In this document: piece by piece, positions 36,410 to 45,381 of the stretch
Layout of the letters: every line of letters begins with the position of its first letter
How positions within the stretch are numbered: position 1 is the first letter of the stretch
Source of the DNA: JAJDTQ01 sp965204235
GTDB taxonomy: Bacteria > Desulfobacterota > Binatia > UBA9968 > JAJDTQ01
NCBI GenBank assembly: GCA_965204235.1
Contig: OZ241979.1
Span: 1,860,001-1,924,000, forward strand
DNA length: 64,000 nt
Direction of reading: 5' to 3'
Notes under the pieces: generated by a model
What the model was told of the DNA's origin: nothing
The model's database searches: none
Seen by the model: the letters and a program-made list of their open reading frames with translations, nothing else
Translations under genes and position numbers: made by a program

Positions 36410-36890
36410 ACCGCGAAACCCATGGCGCAGCCCAGGTTGGGCGGTGACCGGTAGAGGGGCTGGTAGTCGATCATCCGCGCGGGCCTGTCCGCCAGCGCCG
36501 CCGCAACCATCCAGCTTCGGGCGTGTTTCCCGCGAACTGTAAGCCGCGTCCGCATACAACGCCGCATCATCCCCCAACAAAGCAATTCCCACAAGTCCTG
36601 CTCCACAAGGCGCGTGCGGAACCGCCCCAGCGTCGTCGCATCCGGCACCTCGCCCCCCAACTCAAGGCGGCAGAACTTGCGGAACGCAGGCCCGCCCAGG
36701 GAGTACGACGGACGCCCTCCCCCCCTGCTCTCGCTCCTCCGGAGGCTCGGCGGCCAAAAGGGCGGACACGTCCGGATCCGCAAACCCGGACTGCGGCTGT
36801 CGTTGCAGCGGCCCGCGGGCGAGGCATAGCCCTGCTCTGCCCATTTCCCCTGGACGCCTCCCCCTTTGACTGCCGGACGCACTTGAGTCT
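36410..36890 (-). pseudogene. IS5-family transposase relic
   Basis: One frame retains FRKFCRLELGGEVPDATTLG and GRFRTRLVEQDLWELL, the conserved N-terminal region of another IS5-group transposase; a second frame holds DDAALYADAAYSSRE, the region of the second catalytic Asp. The sequence between them and the rest of the protein is lost. It is a different subgroup from the element at 519-1750. It fills most of the gap between Rieske copy 2 and the gentisate dioxygenase; the rest of the 36331-36946 stretch holds nothing I could identify. Confidence 0.7.
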
Positions 36891-36946
36891 AAAGTACAGT
36901 GAGCGTAAGTGCTTCAACCCAGAGATCCATGGCGAGGGGTATCCGA

Positions 36947-38116
36947 ATGGACACGGACACCGAGACATTCTACCGGGAAGTCGATCAGAAGCATCTCGTG
37001 CCGCTGTGGAACGTGACCCGGGACCTGCTGCCCAGGGAGCCGCGGACCCCGGTCCGGGCGCATCTGTGGCGCTGGGCCGACCTTCGCCGGCTGGCCTTCC
37101 GGGCCGGGGACCTCGTTCCCATCGAGCGGGGAGGCGAGCGCCGGGTCCTGGGGCTGGTCAACCCGGGGCTGGGGGGCAAGCCCGCGGCCACCCGGACCCT
37201 GTGGGCCGCGGTGCAGATCGTCAAGCCGGGAGAGGTCGCTCCCTGCCACCGCCATTCCCCGTCGGCCATCCGCTTCATCATCGAGGGCGACCGCACCTAC
37301 ACCAACGTCAACGGCGACAAGTGCGTCATGGGCCGGGGGGACTTGATCCTCACCCCGAGTTGGGACTGGCACGACCACGGCTGCGAATCGGACGCTCCCA
37401 TGATCTGGATGGACGGGCTCGACCTGCCGCTGGTGGGCGACCTGGACGCTACGTTCTTCGAGCCGTACCCGGACCGCCGGTTCGCGGTGACCGACGTGAA
37501 CGAATCGGAGCGAAAGTTCGGCGTGACCCACCTGCGCCCCACGTGGGAGGAACCGCGGCAAGACCGGTCCCCGCTGTTGAACTTCAAGTGGGAGCCCACC
37601 TACGACGCCCTGAAGCGGATCGGGGAAGGTCCGGCAAGCCCCTACGACGACGTCTGCTTCGAGTACCGGAACCCGCGGACCGGGGGCCCGGTCCTGCCCA
37701 CCATGAGCTGCACCGTGCAGATGATCCGACCCGGAGTCCGCACGCAGGCCCACCGGCAGGTCCAGAGCTCCGTTTACCTGGCCTTCGCGGGCCGGGGCTA
37801 CTCGGTCATCGACGGCCGGCGCTTCGACTGGGAGCAGGGGGACTTCTTCGTGGCGCCGCCCTGGAGTTGGCACGAGCACGCCAACGAAACGGACGACGAG
37901 GCCATCCTGTTTGCCATCCACGACGCCCCGGTCATGAAGGCCCTTGGCCTCTACCGCGAGGAAGGCTATACGGAAAACGACGGCCATCAGGAGATCACCG
38001 CGGTCTTCGAAGCCTGGAAGGACGAAGCATGGCGAAGTACCTGGAGTGCAGCGAGTGCGGCAAGCTGGCGTTCTACTACGAAGGTTACGTCGGCACCGAG
38101 AAACCCTTCTACCTGA
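36947..38116 (+). CDS. gentisate 1,2-dioxygenase-like bicupin
   Basis: 389 residues from ATG 36947, which has GAGGGG six to seven bases upstream. Two cupin domains: the first with VKPGEVAPCHRHSPSAIRFI and DWHDHGC, whose histidines bind Fe(II), and the second with VRTQAHRQVQSSVYLAF and WSWHEHAN. This is the conserved pattern of enzymes that open gentisate to maleylpyruvate. The last 29 residues (after FEAWKDEA) look foreign and coincide with the overlapping zinc-ribbon gene, so the natural end may have been nearer 38030. No maleylpyruvate isomerase is adjacent. Confidence 0.82.
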   Translation: MDTDTETFYREVDQKHLVPLWNVTRDLLPREPRTPVRAHLWRWADLRRLAFRAGDLVPIERGGERRVLGLVNPGLGGKPAATRTLWAAVQIVKPGEVAPCHRHSPSAIRFIIEGDRTYTNVNGDKCVMGRGDLILTPSWDWHDHGCESDAPMIWMDGLDLPLVGDLDATFFEPYPDRRFAVTDVNESERKFGVTHLRPTWEEPRQDRSPLLNFKWEPTYDALKRIGEGPASPYDDVCFEYRNPRTGGPVLPTMSCTVQMIRPGVRTQAHRQVQSSVYLAFAGRGYSVIDGRRFDWEQGDFFVAPPWSWHEHANETDDEAILFAIHDAPVMKALGLYREEGYTENDGHQEITAVFEAWKDEAWRSTWSAASAASWRSTTKVTSAPRNPST

Positions 38117-38256
38117 AGAACATGATCTATCCGGACGGGAACCGGCCCGCATCCCCCCGCTGCCTCCACTGCAACGGGGTCCCGAGGATGCTCTTCGACT
38201 TCATCAAGGAAGACAAGAACCCCCTCCCGACACCGGCCGGCGAGCCGGCCGGATAG
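38029..38256 (+). CDS. small zinc-ribbon-like protein overlapping the dioxygenase
   Basis: 75 residues. Two Cys pairs (CSECG at 7-11 and CLHCNG at 45-50) suggest a zinc ribbon or rubredoxin-like knuckle; the rest is short and polar. It starts 88 bases inside the dioxygenase frame in another register, and its protein-like sequence against the poor dioxygenase tail indicates this frame is real. Translational coupling with the dioxygenase is likely. It could be an accessory or redox protein for it, but the function is unknown. Confidence 0.65.
   Translation: MAKYLECSECGKLAFYYEGYVGTEKPFYLKNMIYPDGNRPASPRCLHCNGVPRMLFDFIKEDKNPLPTPAGEPAG
38233..38252. terminator. GC-rich hairpin between convergent genes
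   Basis: CCGGCCGGC pairs with GCCGGCCGG with a two-base loop, at the end of the zinc-ribbon gene and 30 bp before the end of pilA. Its position between convergent genes suggests bidirectional attenuation. There is no U-run. Confidence 0.35.
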
Positions 38257-38281
38257 CCGGCGGCGCCGCTCCCTCCACTCC

Positions 38282-38749
38282 CTACGGCGCGCACTTCACC
38301 AGGGTGATCCGGCCGGTGGTCTGGTCGTAGGTGGCGACTCCGGTGTCCTTCTTGCATCCGGTTTTGACCGATGCCTTGACCACGAACGTGGTGGCGTTCC
38401 CCGTCTCGATCTTCGGGTCCACGTTGGAGCTCTGCACGTAGCCGAAACCCTTCAGGTCGGCGACGACCTTCGTGTAGGTATTGTTGTCCACGAAGTACGC
38501 CTCCTGGGAGATGGCCATGTTCCTCACGTTGGCCTGGACGTCGGCGTCGAAGCCCTTGCGGCGATAGGAATCGAACTGCGGGATCGCGATGGATGCAAGG
38601 ATCCCGATGACGGCGATGACCACCAGCAACTCGATGAGGGTGAACCCGGCCCATCCGCCCCGCCTGCGGACGCGGGTGGAGGACGCCCCCGCGTCCGCGG
38701 ACCCACACGTCTCCACGGCCTCGTCGGGGATGCGTCTCGCGGTCTTCAT
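38282..38749 (-). CDS. pilA: type IV pilin-like protein (PilA)
   Basis: 155 residues with the class III prepilin signal GFTLIELLVVIAVIGILASIA. Cleavage by PilD would fall between G35 and F36, with the conserved E five residues into the mature chain. The 35-residue leader is longer than the usual 6-15. The mature protein has two cysteines near the C-terminus (TGCKKD and KCAP) that could form the D-region disulfide. It is 11 bp from pilC and part of a pilB-pilC-pilA operon. It may be a major pilin or a pseudopilin. Confidence 0.87.
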   Translation of the reverse strand: MKTARRIPDEAVETCGSADAGASSTRVRRRGGWAGFTLIELLVVIAVIGILASIAIPQFDSYRRKGFDADVQANVRNMAISQEAYFVDNNTYTKVVADLKGFGYVQSSNVDPKIETGNATTFVVKASVKTGCKKDTGVATYDQTTGRITLVKCAP

Positions 38750-38760
38750 CGGCCGAACTC

Positions 38761-39972
38761 CTACTGGACCAGGTTGCTGATCTGAAAGATCGGGAGATAC
38801 ATGGAGATGACGATGCCCCCGAGCACGGTCCCCAGGACGATCATGAGGACCGGCTCCAGGAGTGCGGTGAGCCGGACCACCGTGCGATCGACTTCCTCCT
38901 CGTAGAAAGCCGCGACCCGGTTGAGCATCGTGTCCAGGGCGCCGATGCTCTCCCCGACCGCGACCATGTGGCAGACCAGCGCCGGGAACAGGCCGCTGGC
39001 GGCGAGGAGTTCGGCGAGCGGCATCCCCCGTTCGAGACCTTCCCGGGTCTCCATGATCGCCTGCTCCAGCACCTTGTTGCCGGCGGTCCCCGCGGTGATG
39101 CCCAGACTGTCCAGCAGCGTCACCCCGGACTGCAGGAGGAGACCGGTGTTGTGCCCGAAGCGGGCGATGGCCGCCTTGCGAAGGATGTCCCCCACCACCG
39201 GAAGCCGCAACAGCCACCCGTGGAGTGCTCGACGGCCGCCCTCGGTGCGGCCCGCGGTCCAGGCGGCGACCGCAACCATGAGGAGACCCGCAAGGAGCCA
39301 CAGGCAGTAGTCGTACAACCCCTGGCTCAGGGCCACGGTCAACTCCGTCAGGGGCGGGAGCGTCTTGCCCATGCCCTGATACACTTCCGCAAACACCGGG
39401 ATCACGTAGAGGAGGAGCACCGCCACCACCAAGCCGGCCACCAGGACGATGGTCGAAGGATAGATCATGGCGGTCTTCACCGTCCGCTTGAGCCGGGCCG
39501 ACCGCTCGATGAAGAGCGCCAGGCGGGCGAGGATCTGCGGCAGGACGCCGCCCGCTTCGCCGGCCGCCACCATGCGGACGAAAACGGTGTCGAACAGCCT
39601 GGGATGCTTCGACAAGGCCGCGGCCAGGGTCATGCCGTTGGACACGTCGAGCCGGACCCTCTGGACCGCCTGCCTGACCACCGGGTTCCCGGTCTGGTCG
39701 GTCAGGACCTGGAGGCATTCGACGATGGGCACTCCGGCCTCGATCATCACGCCGAAGTTCCGCGTCCACGTCACGATGTCGTCGGCGCTGACCCGGGGCG
39801 CGAACGCGATCTCCCGCCCGAGTCCGACGCCCTTCTCCCGTATGCTCGACGGACGCGGCCGGATCCTGCGCCGGCGGAGTTCGGCCAGCACCGCGGCGCG
39901 GTCGGTCGCCTCCATCTCTCCCCGGAGCGACCGTCCCTGCCGGTTCCTGCCCTGCCACCTGTAGAGCGCCAT
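38761..39972 (-). CDS. pilC: type IV pilus inner-membrane platform protein (PilC/GspF)
   Basis: 403 residues. Two T2SF domains with the conserved FTRNFG/ARLALFIER-type cytoplasmic helices, three hydrophobic segments (LVAGLVVAVLLLYVIPVF and others) and the family motif EEEVDRTVVRLTALLEP near the end. It anchors the pilus assembly machine in the inner membrane. It starts 90 bp after pilB and ends 11 bp before pilA. Confidence 0.9.
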   Translation of the reverse strand: MALYRWQGRNRQGRSLRGEMEATDRAAVLAELRRRRIRPRPSSIREKGVGLGREIAFAPRVSADDIVTWTRNFGVMIEAGVPIVECLQVLTDQTGNPVVRQAVQRVRLDVSNGMTLAAALSKHPRLFDTVFVRMVAAGEAGGVLPQILARLALFIERSARLKRTVKTAMIYPSTIVLVAGLVVAVLLLYVIPVFAEVYQGMGKTLPPLTELTVALSQGLYDYCLWLLAGLLMVAVAAWTAGRTEGGRRALHGWLLRLPVVGDILRKAAIARFGHNTGLLLQSGVTLLDSLGITAGTAGNKVLEQAIMETREGLERGMPLAELLAASGLFPALVCHMVAVGESIGALDTMLNRVAAFYEEEVDRTVVRLTALLEPVLMIVLGTVLGGIVISMYLPIFQISNLVQ

Positions 39973-40062
39973 GGGATCAGTCCACCGGGGGCGGGAAGCG
40001 ACCGGCGCCCCCGTCTTTCCCGGGACCCGCGGACCGCGAACGGGGGATGGCGCGCCTTCCGC

Positions 40063-41775
40063 TCATCGTCCGCCGCTTGCGCCGGTGGGGTCCGGCTCCG
40101 TCACCCGCAGGGTCTCCTCGATGGTGGTCACCCCCCGCCGCACCTTTTCCAGCGCCGCTTGGCGCAGGGTCAGCATGCCCTTCTCCATTGCCGCGGACTT
40201 GATCTCCGCGGCGCCGCCGCCGCCAAGGATCATCCTCTTGAGGTCGTCGCACAGGGGCATGATCTCGTAGATGGCGACCCGGCCCCGGTAGCCGGTGTGA
40301 TGGCATTCGGAGCAGCCTTCCCCGCGAAACCCCGCCACGTCGCGCACGTCTTCCGCTCGACGGCCCGGCGCGGTGCGCATCCCCGGATGATGGTCCTCGT
40401 GCACCCTGCACCGGCCGCACACCCGGCGCAGCAGGCGCTGGGCCGCGACCATGGTGACGGACGACGCGATGAGGTAGGGCTCCACGCCCATGTCCGTGAG
40501 CCGGTGCACGCTGGACGGCGCATCGTTGGTGTGCAGCGTGGTGAGCACCAAGTGGCCTGTGAGGGCGGCGTTGATGGCGATCCGGGCGGTCTCGGCGTCC
40601 CGGATCTCGCCCACCATGATGACGTCGGGGTCCTGGCGCAGGAACGCCCGCAGGCAGGCGGCGAAGGAGAGGCCGATCTCCCCGTGGGTCTGGACCTGGT
40701 TGATGCCCGAGAGGTGGTACTCGATGGGGTCCTCCGCGGTGGAGATGTTCACCCCGGGCCGGTTGAGCTCGGACAACATGCCGTAGAGCGTGGTGGACTT
40801 GCCGCTTCCGGTAGGCCCCGTGAGCAGGATCATGCCCGCGGTCTTGTGCATGGCCTCCGTGAAGCGCTCCCGGTCCCGCGTCTCCAGGCCCAGCCCGGCG
40901 AGGCTCGTCACGAGGTCGGACCGGTCCAGGAGCCGCAGGACCACCTTCTCCCCGAACAGCGTCGGCAGCACCGAGACCCGTATATCCACTTCGCGGCCGT
41001 CGGCCGTCAGCTTCAGGCGTCCGTCCTGGGGCAGGCGGTGCTCGGCGATGTCGAGACCCGCCAGGACCTTGATGCGCGAGGTCAACGCCTGCTTCAGCGC
41101 GGGCGGCGGGGTCATGATCTCCTGCAGCACCCCGTCGATCCGGAAACGGATGCGGACGCTCTCTTCGTAGGGCTCCACGTGGATGTCGCTGGCGTGGCGC
41201 ATGACCCCGTCCTTCATCAGCGCGTCCACCAGGGCCACCACCGGGGTCTCGACCGAGGCCTCGGTGGATGCCGCGGTCCGGCCTTCTCCTTCCGCGGGGT
41301 CCTCACGGGACTTCTCCGGAGCCACGTTGCGCAGGACCGCGTCGTAGCTCAGGGAGCCGAACCGATCGTTGAGGATGTTCTGGATGGCGGACGGACGCGC
41401 CAACCTCACTCGCACGTCACAGCCCGTCCTGAACCGGACCTCGTCCATGGCCGCGAGGTCCGTGGGGTCGCTCATGGCCATGTCGAGCACCGAACCCGCG
41501 CGCGCGAAGGGGACCATGTGGCGTTTCTGTATGAGGGGAAGCGGCAGCAGGCTGAGGGCCGTGTCGTCGATGTCGGCCGGACCCAGGCGCACCTCGTCGA
41601 GGCCGAACCGTTCGGCCACGAACGCCATGAGCCGGTCCTCGTCCGCGGCGCCGTCCCGGACCAGAGCCGCCACCAGGTTGGCGCCGGTCCGCCGCTGCAC
41701 CGCCGCCGCCCTCTCCTGCTCCTCGCGAGTGATGACCCCCGCGCGAACCAGGATCTCTCCCATGGACAGTTCCAT
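40063..41775 (-). CDS. pilB: type IV pilus assembly ATPase (PilB/GspE)
   Basis: 570 residues. An N-terminal T2SE_N domain is followed by the ATPase core: Walker A GPTGSGKST at 320-328, Walker B in DPDVIMVGEIRD, and the Asp/His boxes nearby. The zinc-binding motif has CGRC and CSECH about 35 residues apart, as in PilB but not PilT. It drives pilus extension. ATG 41775 (MELSMGEILV) is preferred; the frame runs further upstream without homology. First gene of the pilB-pilC-pilA cluster. Confidence 0.92.
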   Translation of the reverse strand: MELSMGEILVRAGVITREEQERAAAVQRRTGANLVAALVRDGAADEDRLMAFVAERFGLDEVRLGPADIDDTALSLLPLPLIQKRHMVPFARAGSVLDMAMSDPTDLAAMDEVRFRTGCDVRVRLARPSAIQNILNDRFGSLSYDAVLRNVAPEKSREDPAEGEGRTAASTEASVETPVVALVDALMKDGVMRHASDIHVEPYEESVRIRFRIDGVLQEIMTPPPALKQALTSRIKVLAGLDIAEHRLPQDGRLKLTADGREVDIRVSVLPTLFGEKVVLRLLDRSDLVTSLAGLGLETRDRERFTEAMHKTAGMILLTGPTGSGKSTTLYGMLSELNRPGVNISTAEDPIEYHLSGINQVQTHGEIGLSFAACLRAFLRQDPDVIMVGEIRDAETARIAINAALTGHLVLTTLHTNDAPSSVHRLTDMGVEPYLIASSVTMVAAQRLLRRVCGRCRVHEDHHPGMRTAPGRRAEDVRDVAGFRGEGCSECHHTGYRGRVAIYEIMPLCDDLKRMILGGGGAAEIKSAAMEKGMLTLRQAALEKVRRGVTTIEETLRVTEPDPTGASGGR

Positions 41776-41945
41776 AAGCCTTGCTCCGACGAAGTTCTCC
41801 TCCCGACAAGCCGAACCGCCTCCCCACCCGCCGGCGCATTCCGCCTTCCGCATCCCTTGACGGGGTGGGACGCGCTCTGCCCGCGGGCGGCGGCGATTCG
41901 ATCCTCCGAAGACTGATTGATCGGCCGGCGGGCGGAAAACTATAG

Positions 41946-42056
41946 GGAACTCTGAACAATCGAGTCATGGATGGGAGATCTCCCCACCCTGACCATCCTA
42001 TCCCCGTTCGTCCTGAGCGTAGCGTAGCGAAGTCGAAGGACGCGTTTTTCCATATG
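41946..42056 (-). repeat. MITE-like element, copy 9 (long subtype, one end lost)
   Basis: Left end GGAACTCTGAACAATCGAG intact; the interior carries the extra block seen in copy 5 (GATGGGAGATCTCCCCACCC region); the right end is missing and runs into the dyad at 42063. It separates pilB from the DUF4143 ATPase. Confidence 0.72.
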
Positions 42057-42062
42057 GCATTG

Positions 42063-42103
42063 TCATTCATGAAATGAATGATTATCATTCATTGCATGAA
42101 TGA
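42063..42103. promoter_or_regulatory. tandem operator-like dyads at the ATPase start
   Basis: Two related dyads lie side by side: TCATTCAT-GAA-ATGAATGA (42063-42081) and TCATTCA-TTGCA-TGAATGA (42085-42103). The second overlaps the likely start codon (42096). Such a layout suggests a repressor site, possibly autoregulation. They abut the broken end of a MITE-like element. Confidence 0.5.
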
Positions 42104-43322
42104 CTCCACGCTGCCGCGTCTGGCTGCATCAAGCCTCGAAGACCGTCTCCGCGTCATGCCCGCGGTGGTGCTGACGGGCGCGCGCCAGACCGGAAAGAGC
42201 ACACTGGCGCAGCAATTGGCGCCGGGGAGCCGGAGGCGGTTCCTCTCGCTGGACGACCTCGACGCAGCGGACGCGGCGAGGCGCGACCCCGAGGCGCTGC
42301 TGGGCGGCGTCCAGCCCGTGACCCTCGACGAGGTGCAGCGCGTGCCGGACCTCCTGCACGCAGTGAAGCGCGCCATCGACCGGGAGCGTCAGCCGGGGAG
42401 GTTCCTGCTCACCGGATCGGCCAACCTGCTCCTCATGCACCGCGTCTCCGAGTCGCTTGCCGGCAGGGCAAGCTACGTGACGCTCTGGCCGATGACGCAA
42501 CGAGAGCAGCGCGGTCTGGGACGGGGCGGCGTCTGGGAGGAACTGCTCGAAACCCGCGACGAGGAATGGCTCGACCTGGTGGCCGCGCAGCCCGGAGGAC
42601 CGGAGGACTGGCGCGAGACGGCGCGGCGCGGGGGCTTCCCGTTGCCGACCCTCCAACTCGGGACGGACCACGACCGGGCGATCTGGTTCGACGGCTACGT
42701 GCGCACCTACCTGGAGCGCGACCTGCGGAACCTCTCCGTCATCTCGTCACTGCCGGACTTCCGTCGGCTGATGCGGGCGGCCTGCCTCCGCGTGGGCCAA
42801 ATCGTCAACCAGACGGAACTTGGCCGTGACGCCGCGCTGCCTCAACCGACCGTGGGGCGCTACCTCAACCTGCTCGAAACGTCGTACCTGTTCGTGCGGC
42901 TTCCCGCCTATGCGGTGAACCGCACCAAGCGTCTGATCAAGTCTCCCAAACTGTACTGGGGCGACACCGGGGTGGCCCTGCATCTCTCCCAGGAGGCGGA
43001 ACCTTCGGGCGCCTGCCTGGAGAACCTCGTGCTTCACGACATCCTGGCTTGGCGCGACTCGCGGCTCGACCGGGCCGAGATCCTCTACTGGCGTACGACG
43101 GTGGGCGAGGAGGTGGACTTCGTGATCGAGGCGGGGGACCGGCTGCTGCCCATCGAGGTCAAGGCGATGGGACGCCCGCGTCTCCGTGACGCGGCCCATC
43201 TGCGAGCCTTTCGCGCCGAGTACGGCAACGCCGCCAAGGCGGGCCTGTTGCTGCACACCGGGGCCGCGGTCGAGTGGCTTGCCCCGGACGTGCTCGCCGC
43301 CCCCTGGTGGCGCGTGCTCTGA
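42096..43322 (+). CDS. AAA+ ATPase with C-terminal DUF4143 domain
   Basis: 408 residues. Walker A is GARQTGKST near residues 27-35 and Walker B is TLDEVQRVPDLL; LLTGSANLLL is sensor 1. The C-terminal half has the DUF4143 pattern, ending TTVGEEVDFVIEAGDRLLPI and EVKAMGRPR, a PD-(D/E)xK-like nuclease remnant (D..V, E-V-K). These proteins are common in genomes and may act as single-gene defence or transposon-related ATPases; the true role is unknown. An ATG at 42078 would add MIIIHC, but it is inside the dyad, so 42096 is preferred. Confidence 0.82.
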   Translation: MNDSTLPRLAASSLEDRLRVMPAVVLTGARQTGKSTLAQQLAPGSRRRFLSLDDLDAADAARRDPEALLGGVQPVTLDEVQRVPDLLHAVKRAIDRERQPGRFLLTGSANLLLMHRVSESLAGRASYVTLWPMTQREQRGLGRGGVWEELLETRDEEWLDLVAAQPGGPEDWRETARRGGFPLPTLQLGTDHDRAIWFDGYVRTYLERDLRNLSVISSLPDFRRLMRAACLRVGQIVNQTELGRDAALPQPTVGRYLNLLETSYLFVRLPAYAVNRTKRLIKSPKLYWGDTGVALHLSQEAEPSGACLENLVLHDILAWRDSRLDRAEILYWRTTVGEEVDFVIEAGDRLLPIEVKAMGRPRLRDAAHLRAFRAEYGNAAKAGLLLHTGAAVEWLAPDVLAAPWWRVL

Positions 43323-43399
43323 GCGGTCCCGGTCTTCGCCGCGTCAGCGGACGGTCTCCGGAAGACGCAACCGGCCTGTGCGCAATCCGCCGGGGGCGC

Positions 43400-44143
43400 T
43401 CATGGCTTCGAAGCCATGAAGCCGATGACCGGGGGACGGGACATGAAGTCGTCCCAGAATGGCTCGTCCCGCATGGACGGGTCCAAATGGGGGCCGACCC
43501 ACTGGAAACCGGAGAACCCGGCTTCTCGAAAGGCCCATCCATAGGTCTCGGGACGGAGGAAGTAGTTCTCGAACTCGAACCGGGTCCCATCGTTGTTGAC
43601 GATCCTGTACACGATGGCGTCCCCCTCTTCGGGGACCTCGGAGCACTCCTTGTGGAATCCGTATCGGGAAAAGTCCTGGACGCCCCTGGGAACGTTCCGG
43701 ACGTTGTCGTTGAAACCGAGGAACCGTCCGCCCGGCCGCAGGCTCCGGTAGGCCGCACGGACGAAGCCGAGGAGTTCGTCTCCCGTCCTGGCGTAGTTCA
43801 GGAGGTACATGGCCACCACGAGATCGACCTCTTCGGACAGATCGACCCGGGCCGCGTCCATCTGCAGGTACTTGCACCCCAACGGACGGGCGCTCTCTTC
43901 CTGCCGGGCCAGCTCGACCATGGCCGCGGAAATGTCCACGCCGGTGACGTCCCGCGCCCCCGCCTGCTTGACCTTGCGGGTGTAGAACCCCTCGCCGCAA
44001 GCCAGGTCCAGGACCTCCGCCCCGCGGACGTCCCCCAGCATCTCGAAGAGGGTGTACTCTTCGACGTACTTCCGAAACGACAGTTGCTTGGAGTCCCTGT
44101 ATGCTTCGGCGATGGCGTCGTACTGATGGTCCGGTTGACTCAT
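43400..44143 (-). CDS. class I SAM-dependent methyltransferase
   Basis: 247 residues. Motif I VLDLACGEGFYTRKVKQAG, acidic loop VTGVDIS, motif II MDAARVDLSEEVDLVVAMY and post-motif LRPGGRFLGFNDN give a complete Rossmann-like methyltransferase. The substrate is unknown; small-molecule methylation (such as toxoflavin- or ubiquinone-type families) is likely. It stands between a DUF4143 ATPase gene and the restriction-modification cassette, with no overlap to either. Confidence 0.82.
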   Translation of the reverse strand: MSQPDHQYDAIAEAYRDSKQLSFRKYVEEYTLFEMLGDVRGAEVLDLACGEGFYTRKVKQAGARDVTGVDISAAMVELARQEESARPLGCKYLQMDAARVDLSEEVDLVVAMYLLNYARTGDELLGFVRAAYRSLRPGGRFLGFNDNVRNVPRGVQDFSRYGFHKECSEVPEEGDAIVYRIVNNDGTRFEFENYFLRPETYGWAFREAGFSGFQWVGPHLDPSMRDEPFWDDFMSRPPVIGFMASKP

Positions 44144-44226
44144 GGGCTTCGTCCTTTCGGGGCGGCAGCCATCCGCGTGTCGCTTCGAGGCGATGACCGA
44201 TCAGGAGGGAGCGGGCCATATCGGGT

Positions 44227-45381
44227 TCAATCAGGCTCGTGAGCGTTCAGGTAAAGCGTACGAGATTCCCGGCCCGTCCCCTCGATTATTGCAACCTCCT
44301 CTATGCAGGAAAACTTGTAGCGGCTCCCGACTATCAGACCATCCAGGCTTGGGCCGCCTTCCTTGATCTTGCCCAAAAGTTCCTTGCCTTCCACGCGCAG
44401 TCCCCAACTGCCTGTACTGCGATCGAACTTGATGAAGTTGCCGAGGAGGACGACCGATTCGGCGCCGAGATTCGCAACGCGGGAAAGCACTTCCACCAAC
44501 GGTCCGGCTTCAGACTCGGACACCTCATGATGACTCGGTGTCGCAAAAGTCGGGTCCGCCCATGAGTATCTCAGGTTGGTGTGGTTATCGACAAGGAATC
44601 GCAGGAGCTTCAGATACGCGCCTGCCAGGTGACCGCGGTTCTTCTTCAGGGTCGCAAGGGTCTGCGGAGGGCTCGACACATGCTCGAAAAGCGCATCGAC
44701 CCGCTTCAGCGCGAGGGTCAGTTCGCTATGGTGAAACAGATCCAACCGCTGTTTCGGGAGCCTCGCTTCTTCGAGAAGGATCCTGAACGAACCCGCAGCG
44801 GCCGGGACCACCACGTCCAATAGATGAGCATCCGTTTCGTCGATGCTGTTTCGGTCGCTGTCGGAAAGTTCTTTCAAAGCCGCCTTGTATGCATGCTTGA
44901 CCATCGTCTGGATACGGTTCAACAAACCGATGAGCGTGTTCAATCGAATACGGTGATCGTCCGCGGCCTCCGGCGGATCGGTGGAGACTTCGAGCACGAG
45001 ACGGTTGCGTTCCCGTGCTTCCCTGAGCGTAACCTCATCCGCGGGACGGTCGTGCAACACGAAACCATCCTCCGGCAGGAAATCGCTATCCACAAGCCGC
45101 GCCCGTTGCGGCTCGATTACCAGGGGTTGGCTCAAATCATTCGTTGCCGCCAGATACCATTCGTCTTTGCCCGACTCGACCATCAACGACCTTAAATCGA
45201 GCCTGCCGGAGCGAAACTGGCGCAACCGCTCCGGGGCGACGCCCACCACGAGATAGCGGTCCTTCCCTTCATGGAGGCCGCCCAGCAAGGCTACATAATG
45301 GCCGCCAATGGAATCGCGGGCCTCGAATATCTGCGGGCCATCGTAGTAGAACAGCGTAGTCGTGTGAAGAACGGTCTTCAT
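44227..45381 (-). CDS. DUF6575-like protein, part of the restriction cassette
   Basis: 384 residues (MKTVLHTTTLFYYDGPQIFE onward). The YYDGP opening and GGHYVALL resemble proteins annotated DUF6575; I recall this from memory and cannot check it. The middle is helical (TLIGLLNRIQTMVKHAYKAA), the C-terminal half a small beta domain (VANLGAESVVLLGNFIKF, GRESRTLYLNAHEPD). Its ATG overlaps the frame-restored stop of the small protein upstream (ATGA), showing translational coupling. It ends a four-gene run with a nuclease and an adenine methylase, so a defence role is likely, but its action is unknown. Confidence 0.6.
   Translation of the reverse strand: MKTVLHTTTLFYYDGPQIFEARDSIGGHYVALLGGLHEGKDRYLVVGVAPERLRQFRSGRLDLRSLMVESGKDEWYLAATNDLSQPLVIEPQRARLVDSDFLPEDGFVLHDRPADEVTLREARERNRLVLEVSTDPPEAADDHRIRLNTLIGLLNRIQTMVKHAYKAALKELSDSDRNSIDETDAHLLDVVVPAAAGSFRILLEEARLPKQRLDLFHHSELTLALKRVDALFEHVSSPPQTLATLKKNRGHLAGAYLKLLRFLVDNHTNLRYSWADPTFATPSHHEVSESEAGPLVEVLSRVANLGAESVVLLGNFIKFDRSTGSWGLRVEGKELLGKIKEGGPSLDGLIVGSRYKFSCIEEVAIIEGTGRESRTLYLNAHEPD

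Noticed and set aside
4403..42056. CRISPR array made of the repeated GTCCTTCGACTTCGC-type core
   Set aside because: Copies are kilobases apart, lie in both orientations and have inverted ends; there are no regular spacers or cas genes.
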